From NCBI GenBank assembly GCA_022828595.1, contig JAKGHH010000001.1:213169848-213233847 (forward strand): a stretch of 64,000 nucleotides of DNA. The letters are read 5' to 3'. The notes under the pieces are model-generated. The model was not told the origin of the DNA. It made no database searches and saw nothing but the letters and a program-made list of their open reading frames with translations. A program made the position numbers and the translations under genes. The stretch is from Nelumbo lutea. Taxonomy: Eukaryota; Streptophyta; Magnoliopsida; Proteales; Nelumbonaceae. Positions 23,701-32,436 of this stretch are shown piece after piece; positions within the stretch are counted from its first letter, which is position 1, and every line of letters starts with the position of its first letter.

Positions 23701-24733
23701 CATTGTTTTCTGATGGTGAAAACTCTTCACTCTTGTAATCTGCATCTTTTTCTTTTAATAAAAATTTTTCTTTTACTACAAAGAAAAACACACATAGCTA
23801 AATGGAGAAGATAGTAACCCAAACAGAAGGTGCCTTAGGCAGTGCACTGATTAGACACTTTATGCATTTGAATTGGCAATATCATTCTAATCAACAGAAC
23901 TTCGAGCAATATCCATTTGAATTGACAATATCAGTCAAATCATTTTTTATCAGTAATGCTATCAGTCTAATCAGTTGAATAGCTTTATATAAGAGTAGAA
24001 GTAGATGACTATTCTATCCCAACCATCATAAAGATAACTGATCCAATGCACATAGAAATTTGGTAATAGATGTTCATCAAGGATGCATATCATTCAAAAT
24101 GTCAAAGACTACCAGACACTAAGATAATAATAACTACCTATGAAAAGAAACAGGATTGAATGCATACCAGTGATTGTTGTGCTGAAAGTCTCTTGGCAAA
24201 TTCTGCATGTGGCTTCACCAATCGAATTCTTCATATCCCTGAAATGAGATCAGATATGCCTTTTTCTCTTTTATATCACAACAAAGACTCGACATTTGAA
24301 TACATGTTAAGCAAATATACAATCCAACTGCATCAAACTATAAGTTCAAAACGGTAAATGGAGAAATGGCATCTCATAAGGATCATTACTGTCATTTAAT
24401 CCTACTCTCCATACTATACAAATCTGTGCATGAATTCTGAGTTCTGGACTGGATCACATCCAAGATATAGCTTGCCCACTAATTGATCACGCCCAACCTA
24501 TGAGTTGGTGGACCTTGTACAGTCTATATGGTATGAAGAGAAGCCCTCAAGCAAACCCATAAAGTTACGAGCTAAGCATGTATCTTACTAAGGGTCAATG
24601 TTTACAGAAAGGGCACTTACAGTCGACACTCAACACTGCTTCCATGGTTACAGAAAGGACAGCTGAAGACGGTATCAAGTTTGTCCATCCGCTTCTTGGG
24701 TGGTGGCTTCGCTCTTGACTTCCTTTTCCCCAT
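16008..24733 (-). CDS. ELOF1: Transcription elongation factor 1 homolog (Elf1/ELOF1), four exons
   Basis: Elf1 is a small conserved zinc-ribbon protein that binds the elongating RNA polymerase II and helps it pass nucleosomes. Coding exons on the minus strand are 24621-24733, 24168-24238, 16181-16202 and 16008-16068 (113, 71, 22 and 61 nt). They total 267 nt, giving 88 residues plus stop TAG. All junctions are GT-AG and keep the frame. The protein starts [20 protein letters not shown], a basic tail. Zinc ligands are visible as CPFC (C25, C28) and CRIC (C49, C52). The C-terminus has [19 protein letters not shown] and an acidic end. Length matches plant Elf1 proteins, and there are no stops or losses, so it looks functional. 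Intron 2 is about 8 kb and contains a complete LINE insertion, while introns 1 and 3 are 382 and 112 bp. Confidence 0.93.
17560..18030. repeat. Degenerate dispersed repeat around the AT palindrome
   Basis: Starts near GTTTTAAAAATAGACC with AGTTCGACCGGGTTGAACGG and ends with GACCCGATGACCGAGTCG and related words. Similar vocabulary occurs near 41400-41700, 52200-52800, 54983-55173 and 63470-63540. This suggests one old non-autonomous family, class unknown. Confidence 0.35.
17645..17750. repeat. AT-rich palindrome with (TA)n core
   Basis: AATAATATATAACATATC on the left is mirrored by GATATGTTATATATTATT on the right, around a run of TA dinucleotides. It can form a long hairpin within the giant intron. 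Confidence 0.75.
20250..21020 (+). pseudogene. LINE 5' coding remnant (ORF1-like), weak
   Basis: Plus-strand frames contain [20 protein letters not shown] and a serine/glutamate-rich stretch. In position and style they resemble the segment upstream of the endonuclease in plant LINEs. No diagnostic domain is visible, and the assignment rests mainly on lying inside the LINE TSDs. Confidence 0.35.
21024..21421 (-). pseudogene. LINE endonuclease fragment, inverted relative to the RT
   Basis: On the minus strand the reading continues ...[35 protein letters not shown] and [19 protein letters not shown]. This matches the apurinic-endonuclease domain of plant LINE ORF2 (the NVYGP block). Its orientation is opposite to the RT and zf-RVT fragments that follow, so part of the element is inverted. 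Confidence 0.65.
21566..22228. mobile_element. 663-bp MITE inserted in the LINE (hAT-like)
   Basis: The ends are imperfect inverted repeats (CCAATTTTTTAAAACGCG and, inverted, CAGTGTTTTAAAAGGCG), flanked by ATATGTA direct repeats at 21559-21565 and 22229-22235. The interior is rich in GAGGCATACGCCTC-like inverted words and a long pyrimidine tract (about 21880-22035). The TIR type and 7-8-bp TSD suggest hAT. No transposase is present. Confidence 0.6.
21880..22035. repeat. Polypyrimidine (CTTTTC) tract
   Basis: About 150 bases almost purely C and T on the plus strand, inside the MITE. It accounts for the lysine-rich antisense frame at 21934-22149. Confidence 0.9.
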
Positions 24734-25270
24734 TGTTCAGTTCAACTACTTTACTTCAACACAACTGGTTCAAGAATTCACATAATAAACTCACCTATAT
24801 GGCATTAAAATATAAAACACGTTGCATAGAAATGCCAAAACAGATGAGAAATTCTTGTAATGATTAAACTCTTCTAATCGTAGAACATGTCTCTAGGAAC
24901 TAATTTAGCCAATTTTCTCACACTCCAGAAATCTCCTTATAGATTAATATCGTTTCTCGGAATCAGAACCAAACGAAACAACATATAATTTGTTCGACTG
25001 ATCAATGCAACATAACAAACCAATCGCCAAAAACAAATGCCAAGGAAAAGCCACTTGACAATATGCTCTATTAATCTGAACAAGTGCAAGAAGATAGAAA
25101 GAAGAGGAAAAGAGCAGAGATGAGAAATAGCACCTTATTGCTCTGCTTTTGTCAGCGAATTTTTCTCCCTTCTTCGCTTTCGGGCACAGCAAGCCCTAAT
25201 AAAATTTACCCTTCAGAAATCCACGGTCGAGTCAACCGTTGCCAAATCTATGATGACGTGGCAAATAGAA
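24734..25270 (-). promoter_or_regulatory. Upstream region and probable 5' UTR of the ELF1 homolog
   Basis: The interval lies between the ATG at 24731-24733 and the next element. A plausible 5' UTR exon would end at GAGCAATAAG followed by GTGCTATTTC near 25131 on the minus strand, with splicing to just before the ATG, but this is not proven. No perfect TATA box was chosen. The window between the gene and the PGR5-bearing element is only about 500 bp. Confidence 0.4.
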
Positions 25271-25469
25271 AACAGATGTGCTCTTAGGGCCTGTTTGTGA
25301 GCAAAATCCTTTGCCTGATGAGTTCGCATGCATCAGCGCCCCACAGGCGCCCCAAACAATCGAAGCTCGCCACCTGTTCTCTTGCACGAATACCACCCCT
25401 AACCGGTGCGGAGCTAACGGGACTCGCCTAGAAGTCCGAATCTTCCCGCCCTCGACTCGATTCCTGTAA

Positions 25470-26450
25470 TCCTGATATCCTGTGTGAAAGCCCGTCTCCG
25501 GCACTGACGGCCGCTCTGACAGTCTCACTGTCCCGAGGTATTTCCCGTCTCTCTCACGTCCATTACGAGTTGGTATTATTTTTTTTTCGATAGAAAACAG
25601 AGGAGAGGTTTCCCACCACCGGCCATCTCCGGCGACTACCGGCATCATTAAACAGGTGCGTGCGTTTAATACATAAAAAAGAATCTTTTCTACTGAAAAT
25701 GGATGACTTGGGTACCTCTTTGAGACTTTGATGGGTGAAGAATATAGCATTCTGGCTAAGTCAGTTCCAACAGGGATTCGAGTTGCTAAGCCGATACGGC
25801 GATACGGTCCGTTGCAACCCATGATGAAGAACGTCAATGAAGGGAAGGGTATATTTGCGCCCATCGTGGTCGCCACCCGAAATATCATCAGAAAGAAGCG
25901 ATTCAATCAGGTCAGAGGCAAAGCCATCGCCCTTCACTCACAGGTTCCGTTTCTTTTTCTGTTCCTTCATTTTTTTCAGTATTGATTTTTCCTATTTTGA
26001 GGTATTCTGCGTCTTTCAGACCAGGTAAATCTGTTTAGTTCATTAATTTGTTCCATTTTTTTCACTGGCCCGAGTTTTGTTCTAAAAAAAGTGAGAGATG
26101 TTCTGACTTAAAATTAAAGCAATCTTATTCAGGTGATCACAGAATTCTGTAAATCGATAGGATCAGATCCGAAACAAAGACAAGGGCTGATTCGATTGGC
26201 AAAGAAGAATGGAGAATGGCTTGGGAAAATACAGAAAAGAATCTTTAACCATGCTAGTGGTCGCCGGAGATGGCCGGTGGTGGGTAACCTCCCCTTCTCT
26301 GTTTTCTACTGAAAAAAAAAATTAATATAAAAAATAATACCTACTCATAATGGATGCGAGACATGATATGAGAGAGACGGAAAGTACCTTGGGACGGTGA
26401 GACTGGCGAAGCTATCGTCGGTGCCAGAGACTGCGTTGTTCCCAAGTGGT
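25470..26450. mobile_element. Inverted-repeat element carrying a PGR5 fragment (Pack-MULE-like)
   Basis: The left arm, about 25480-25650, and the right arm, about 26245-26440, are inverted copies. Shared words include CCACCACCGGCCATCTCCGG, GTAGAAAACAGAG or ATAGAAAACAGAG, and CCGTCTCTCTCA. The arms flank the PGR5 piece exactly. Outer ends are not resolved; similarity fades outward, and no TSD was found. Long arms around a host gene fragment suggest a Pack-MULE, but class is inferred. Confidence 0.6.
25731..26312 (+). pseudogene. PGR5: Captured PGR5 gene fragment with a TIR-derived C-terminus
   Basis: PGR5 is a small stromal protein needed for cyclic electron flow around photosystem I. Exon A (25731-25943) encodes MGEEYSILAKSVP, then PMMKNVNEGKGIFAPIVVAT and KKRFNQVRGKAIALHSQ. 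After a 189-bp GT-AG intron, exon B (from 26133) encodes VITEFCKSIGSDPKQRQGL and IRLAKKNGEWLG. The family normally ends two or three residues later. Here the frame continues through KIQKRIFNHASGRRRW into the right arm and stops at TGA 26310-26312. The plastid transit peptide is missing, and a stop lies upstream in frame. The kept intron shows DNA-level capture. Whether the chimeric frame is expressed is unknown. Confidence 0.85.
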
Positions 26451-26610
26451 TCTCACACGGGCACCGAGTTGAGGAGTTCAAATCTGCGCCCCACCCGCCC
26501 CTTCACACGCTGTCCGCTTGTCCCGCGTGCGGGGCTGAGGGACGTCCAGTTAGTCCCAAAACTCCCAAAACATATTCTTTGAAATCTCAAAACCTTATTC
26601 TCACTTTCTC

Positions 26611-28357
26611 TCGAGTTCAGGTTGCTCGGTTTCATAAATTTGATGAATAAATTTAACTGAAATTAATTATTATTATTTTTATATTATAAAAAAATTATTA
26701 AAAATTGATATAAAATATAAATAATTATTAATTATTTAAAAAGTTTAAAATATAAAACAATTGTATATTCTTATATGTTTCTATTAGGGTCATTTACTAG
26801 AACGCACCTTATAGTTTTATATATTTACTTAAATCTACCTTATAATTTTTATTTTATTAAAACATCCCATATATTTTACAATTTATTTACTTAATCAACA
26901 TTTCATTAAAGAGTGTGTTTTGCCGTTATGCCCATGAGTTTTTATTCTAAAAATACTCTCAACACTTTTTTATACAGAAAACAAAATTGGCCAAATATAA
27001 CCAATAGAGTGGTTGTCCATGTCTTATTAAGGGAAAAAATGATATTTTTATTTCTATTTTCTTTTGATTAAAATTATTTAAATGAACATTAGGGTCAATA
27101 CTGTAATTTTTCACTATTATCTAATGGAAGATTGATTAAATCCGTTGCAAATTACAAGTGGTGTTTTAGTAAAATGCTAAATATATGGTAGATGTTAGTA
27201 AATCCGTGAAACTATAAGGGTATCTTAGTAAATGACCGTTTCTATTATTTATCGTTCGCTTAAATATTCTAACAAAATTATATAATAAATTTTAAATGTT
27301 TATTAAAAATACAAAAAATAATTTTATACTAGCGGGGACCCATGCGATGCACGAGATTTATTAAGTGAAAGCTAAATAATAGAAATGGTCATTTATTAAA
27401 ATACCCCTTATAGTTTCATGAATTTATTAAAAGCTATCCTATAGTTAACATTTTTCTAAAACACCACTTATAATTTGCAATGGATTTAATCAATCTTTCA
27501 TTAGACAGCAGTTGAAAATGACAATGTTGCTTAATGTTCATTTAAATGAATTTAACCAAATGAAATTAAAAATACCAATTTTGCCCTTAATAAGACATGG
27601 ACAACTACTCTATTAGCTATATTTGGTCAATTTTGTTTTCTGTACAAAAAAAGTGTTAAGGGTATTTTTGGAATAAAAATATAGGCCTACTGGTAAAACA
27701 AGCACTCCTTAATGAATAGTTGATTAAGTAAATAAGTTGTAAAATACATGCAATGTCTTAGTAAAATGAAAACTATAAGGTATGTTTAAGTAAATATGTA
27801 AAACTATAAGTTATGTTCTAGTAAATGACCCTAAGGCTACATTTGGAATTAGTGTGAAAATACATTGATGATGTTTTACATTGAACCAAAAAGTGATGGT
27901 TGTTTTTTTTTTAATAATGATGGGTGGAAGAGTGTAAAGTTTTACATCGATAAAATCAATGTAGTTTTTATATAAATTATCAATGTAAAACATTAGAGCT
28001 AATGAGGTTTACATCTATTATCGACGTAAAACTATATTCCATCCAAATGCACACAAAAGTTAACTGGAGTGTAGTTTTACGTCGATAATAAATACACCCT
28101 CTTTCCAAATGCATATGAAACTGAACCGATGTAAAATTTACATCGGTTATTGATTTACATCACATCAAAATGTAGTCTAATAGAAACATATAAGAGTATA
28201 CAATTGTTTTATATATTCAACTTTTTAAATAATTAAGAATTATTCATATTTTATATACTACTTTTAATAGTTTTTTTATAATACAAAATTAACAATAATT
28301 AATTTCAATTAGCTTTATTCATCAAACTAATGAAACCGACCAACACGATCAACTCAA
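26611..28357. repeat. Large imperfect palindrome (arms about 650-700 bp) interrupted by a MITE
   Basis: The left arm from about 26611 to 27263 and the right arm from about 27358 to 28357 (less a 343-bp MITE) are inverted copies. Outer parts share GGTTTCAT, TTTGATGAATAAA and ACAATTGTATA. Inner parts share TGTCCATGTCTTATTAAGGG and AATGGAAGATTGATTAAATC in reversed order, with a centre of about 95 bp containing GGGACCCATGCGATGCACG. The arm sequence recurs once more at about 49800-50185. No ORF is present. It may be a foldback transposon or a head-to-head duplication. Confidence 0.8.
27835..28177. mobile_element. Tourist-like MITE inside the palindrome's right arm
   Basis: The ends are GGCTACATTTGGA and, inverted, GACTACATTTTGA, flanked by TAA at 27832-27834 and 28178-28180. 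The left arm of the palindrome keeps the uninterrupted site (CTATTAGGGTCATTT near 26785), which when inverted shows one TAA where this copy has two plus the MITE. Inside are short inverted words such as GATGTAAAATTTACATCGG. The 3-bp TAA TSD fits PIF/Harbinger. Confidence 0.85.
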
Positions 28358-28934
28358 CCCGAGTTGATCGATTTTCTACTATTTTAGGTTGGCTTTAGTT
28401 CAAAATTTTCACTTTGACCATTTGGAAACCAACCAAAACCGAACAACCTAACCATGGATATATATTAATATTTATATTTTTAAATATAAAATTTAATATG
28501 AAAAATTGGGAAATTTCTTATATTTCTTAGTTTAAAATGTTTTATATCATAAATCTAATTTTTTTAATAGTTGCACTATAATTTTTAAAATAAATTTAAT
28601 TTTTAAATTTAAATATTTTGATCCGACTAACCAAACCAAAAAACCGATCCAAACCAATACAACTTGAGTGGGTCAGTTTTCACAAAAGGTTAGTCGATTT
28701 CAGTCGACCAACTCCCCTACTTGACCAGGTCAATTTGGTTGGCAAAATAGCCAGTCCGAACCGAACCAATTCATGAATACTCATAATTTTAGCCAAATTA
28801 ATAGTCTCATCTCTAATAAATAACAATAGTTTAATCTCCATAGTCTCATCTCTAATTTTGTTAGAATATTTAAATAATTCTTAAATTTTTTTAATCCAAA
28901 CTTTCTTTAGATAGATATAAATAAAAAGTAGGGG
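28358..28934. other. Repeat-derived AT-rich DNA, no gene
   Basis: Contains words such as AACCAAACCAAAAAACCGAT and GTCCGAACCGAACCAAT, common in hAT-like non-autonomous repeats, but no matched termini were found. Confidence 0.4.
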
Positions 28935-29140
28935 AGAGGATAAATAGGAATGAGAAATAATTTAGGAGAGAAACACTCTACTAAATTAGAGATAACTTTG
29001 GAGATAAATAGAAATTAGAGATGATTTAGGAGAGAAACATTCTAATAAATTAAAGATAATTTTGGAGATAAATAGAAATTAGAGATAATTTATGAGATAA
29101 ATAGGAATTAGAGATAATTTTGGAGAAAGTGGGGGAGGTA
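28935..29140. repeat. Short tandem repeats (AGAGATAATTTAGGAGA-type units)
   Basis: Units containing GAGATAAATAGAAATTAGAG and TTTAGGAGAGAAAC recur about three to four times with variation and partial units. Confidence 0.75.
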
Positions 29141-29239
29141 TTTTAAGAGATATTTTAGGAGAAGAGATTATTTATCTTATTAGGAAAGTGTACCTCATTG
29201 TCTTGAAAATGACATGGAATAAAAAAATAAAAAATGAGA

Positions 29240-29870
29240 AAAAATGAGAAAATTTTTTACCGTTTTGTTATATATATGTCATGGTTGATTTGGCCCTAAA
29301 TGACGCGTGGTCGTCCAATCATCGCCCAGTCACCTCAGCCACATCCACACCGCCCAACGAGCTCCGCAGCATACACTGACTACGTAGCCATAACCGCGCT
29401 ACGCTATTTCCATAGCCCCTCACCTTATCCTCTTAGTCACGTCACGTGGATAAGCACAACCAAGAAACAAGAGAAGGAATGAGGACAACTCCACTAAGGA
29501 TTAGGACTATCCCAAAGACCTCGACGATTAACCTCATCTTGGCAACCTTGGAAGCTTAGTCGGACCAGGGCATGGACCTTCGGTTATAAAAAAGGTATCT
29601 CCCTCTCAAGGTAAGGGATTCCAACTTCTAACACTCAAATTGTTCCATTGCTCGGACTAGCACTCTCATTGCTCAGCCTGACCATCCACCACCTTCTACT
29701 GACTTGAGCGTCGAAGTGCCTACCCAGGGATAACTCCTTGGGCCTCTGACTTCCTTTCTTGACCACAGGTCTTGAAGCACGACTCCGTCCTTCCACCTTG
29801 GTTCTGCCCTATTGGTAGGGACTATCTGACTATAACCTCAATTCGTGCACCACCTCAGATCGAGCAGCAT
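29240..29870 (+). repeat. LTR-like segment, possibly from a Gypsy (TAT-type) element
   Basis: A GC-richer block contains a TATA-like GGTTATAAAAAAGG near 29582, then CTTGAGCGTCGAAGTGCC and GGGATAACTCCTTGGG-style text resembling the U5 region of plant TAT-type Gypsy LTRs. There is no partner LTR or internal domain. The classification is tentative. Confidence 0.4.
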
Positions 29871-29879
29871 AAATATATA

Positions 29880-30075
29880 TATAATAAAGTTATAAAAAAT
29901 AATATATATAATAAAAATATTATAATTAATTTTTGAATATCAAATACAAAATATTTTTTATAAATAATTTTTTTTTAAATCGAGCTTAAGTTGAGCCGAG
30001 CTCAATTTCAATGTTCTAGCTCGAACCGAGCTCGAGCCTTGTACAACCTTAGCGGCTTGGCTCGCTTGAATCCAC
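29880..30075. repeat. AT repeat and remnant of a hAT-like element end
   Basis: An AT-rich tract precedes a block of GAGCTCGAGCC and related words ending GAATCCACCCCTACTG. The CCACCCCTA end resembles the hAT-like termini at 42134 and 49466. No left partner was found. Confidence 0.35.
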
Positions 30076-30079
30076 CCCT

Positions 30080-30492
30080 ACTGTTATCTCAAACTCATTG
30101 GAAAACTGGATTCCAACTACCTTGAGACTTGGTATCCCCTAAAATTAGGCACTTTATGTGGAAAGCCTGTTATAACAGTTTGGCTGTCAAAGAGGTTCTG
30201 GTCAAAGGGATAGGTGTAGAGGTTGTTTGTCCTCTATGTGAAGAAGCATATGAGAACATTATGCATGCTTTCTTTCTCTATGACCATGCACGGGTTTAAG
30301 TTGTTCGGTTTGGAAGTAGATTAATGTAACAACCTCCAGTAGGCTAGTGTTTAACTCCTTTGAGAGTTGATGGTCATGGCGGTTGAATCAGAACACCTCT
30401 GTTGGAAATGGACTCCAATTAATTTCTTACTCTATGTGCTTGATGTGGTTCATTTGGAAGGCTAGAAATAATTTCGTTTTCAATGAAATTAA
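30080..30492 (+). pseudogene. LINE ORF2 remnant, upstream half (zf-RVT and linker)
   Basis: The plus-strand text reads ...HFMWKACYNSLAVKEVLVKG, GVEVVCPLCEEAYENIMHAF, then, after stops, WFIWKARNNFVFNE. This matches the zf-RVT and following linker of plant LINE ORF2. The frame runs straight into the Copia insertion at 30493 and resumes after 39073, so this and 39074-40545 are one element. Confidence 0.75.
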
Positions 30493-32422
30493 TGAAGGGA
30501 TGAGAGATCTATCGTATGGACGCCCGAATCTAATGGAATAGAATGAGCGAATTTCAAAAAATTTCTCTCCTACCTACTGGGAATCGTATTCCCTATTTTA
30601 GGAAAAAATCATATTTTTCAAGGATCAATCTTGAACCAAGAATCGAACCAGATCTGAACAAAAACAGTAGGAGAGAGATATACCTGATACGGAGAAATAG
30701 TATCTCCCAATGGAGATGTTCACGCCCAAGGAAGGAACCATAGACTGCTCCCACTGAAAATGGCGCAGTGCAAGATTTAACATAATCAGCAGCGTTCTTC
30801 AAAAGAACCAGATCCATCGCGAGAATCAGTTGTACGGCACGTGAGCACCACTTCCAATCAGCCCTTTCACAAAGGACTGATATCAACATCCAATCTTGAT
30901 CACTCCCACTGAGAATAGGAGATTGAACTGGCAAATATGGCACCGGCAGGAAGGAGGCGGCAAGAAAGAATTTTCGTAGAGGTGTTGAATTCTTTCTTCT
31001 GTGATTTCAGCTCTAAAAAGAATGTGAATATGAATATCTTTTTTAAAAAACTGTCGCCCCCTCCTCCTTTTATAAGTTTAGAGGGATCAACTCCTAATCC
31101 CATTAGGAGTTGTTGATCCAAATCCCTTTAAGTGATAAGGGTAAACCCTTATCTTATCTACAAATTAGATCAGTCCTCTCTTAATCCTATTAGGAGGTTT
31201 CCAGATCTGAATATGTATTCAGATTTGGACTCTCTTAGTGGATAGGGTAAGACCCTATCCTATCTGTTAATCTAATCTCATATTCGCCCCTTCTTTAACT
31301 GATCAAATTAGCTTAGTTCGAAATGGGCTTTATGCCCATTAATAGTATGTGCTCACTTAGCCTTCTAAATTGTTACCCAGTTGGGCTTCCTTGTATGGCG
31401 TGGGACCCAAATATTGATCTACACATCAACCACAAGGGTTCGGCACAGCCTTTGTTACAATGCCTGGCTGAATACACTGTTATGGACAGTGCACCCCCTG
31501 AAACCCATCACATGGGCTCTATGGGCCCAACACTTACCCTAAATAGTCCATGGGCCAAGCCACCTTGTAACACCCAAGGACTGTAGGCAGATGCAAGATT
31601 AGCCATCAGGTATTACCCCCAATGGTCTTACACTTAACCTTTCAGCCCATAATGATCAAACACTACCCAACGAAAGAGGACCTCTCCATCGGCTGCAAGG
31701 CACAATGTTGCACCCTCTGCTCACATGGATCCCGGGAATTAAAACCTTTTGCAAACGTTTAAAAACCGTAATATATATACTTTTATATATAATATAAAAT
31801 ATATTTTGCAAAACAAATCTTAATGGTTGAAATCGGCTGCCGGTAGTCTTGGTTTCCATCAGAGAGAGTGCATCCCCAATCATTACCTTTGTCCGACAAA
31901 TGGACTGATCCTTTCACTATGATCACCCACTCAGATGATTTCTCAGACTGTCCCAACATACCCAAGTTTTGACCCCCACTAAGGATCTCACTGATAGGCA
32001 TATCAATGACAACCCAATCCGACACCTAGTGCAGTATAATAATCGAGTCTAGGGGTCAGGTGTAACTTTTCAATTTTGCCCATCAATCTCGAAGGTCCAA
32101 GGCAATACTAGAAATTTGGTCCGGTTCAAAGATTCAATTAATCATACACTACATGTGCTTTGGGTCTCACCTTGGCGGCTGAGACAGGCCACCCCAACAT
32201 TTGACAGCACACCAATGTCAGCCTTGACAGGATAAATCTCCCCAGACTTACCCAACGGCTGTGAACATTCTAAACTAACACAAGTCTCATAAGTGTCCAG
32301 TTTAAAGTATTACACAGAAACACACTACAAGAACATGAATCAAATATGTACTTTATTCATTTACAATAAATTCATAATGTACATCATTCTGATTCGAGCT
32401 AAGGGCATACAATTGTCTAACA
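30493..32422 (-). repeat. 3' LTR of the Copia element
   Basis: The plus-strand boundaries are TGAAGGGATG at the left and GTCTAACA at the right. The next inward bases (ACTCCCACTTGCAC) are the complement of a polypurine tract. Confidence 0.92.
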
Positions 32423-32436
32423 ACTCCCACTTGCAC
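32423..32436 (-). promoter_or_regulatory. Polypurine tract of the Copia element
   Basis: On the element strand, GTGCAAGTGGGAGT directly precedes the 3' LTR start TGTTAGAC. Confidence 0.8.

Larger units (their letters stand above)
19551..23789 (+). mobile_element. Rearranged LINE (L1-type) insertion inside the ELF1 intron
   Basis: The unit is flanked by 10-bp direct repeats ACACATAGCT at 19541-19550 and 23790-23799, the variable-length TSD typical of LINEs. The right end is A-rich. Plus-strand ORF2 pieces include the RT tail ([13 protein letters not shown], then [15 protein letters not shown]), a region reading GLWKGI-like [21 protein letters not shown], and a zf-RVT-like [20 protein letters not shown]. 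An endonuclease-domain piece lies on the opposite strand at 21024-21421. All frames are broken. A MITE (21566-22228) interrupts the RT part. It is antisense to the host gene, in its intron. Confidence 0.8.
16203..24167 (-). other. Giant second intron of the ELF1 homolog
   Basis: The 7,965-bp interval between exons 3 and 2 begins GTATGC and ends GCAG on the gene strand. More than half is the LINE at 19551-23789. The rest holds AT-rich DNA, a palindromic AT repeat at 17645-17750 and degenerate repeats near 17560-18030. No nested gene was recognised. Confidence 0.85.

Noticed and set aside
25232..25906. 224-codon minus-strand open frame, the third longest in the window
   Set aside because: It is antisense to the PGR5 exon and one inverted arm. 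No domain is recognisable, and the other strand explains the sequence better.
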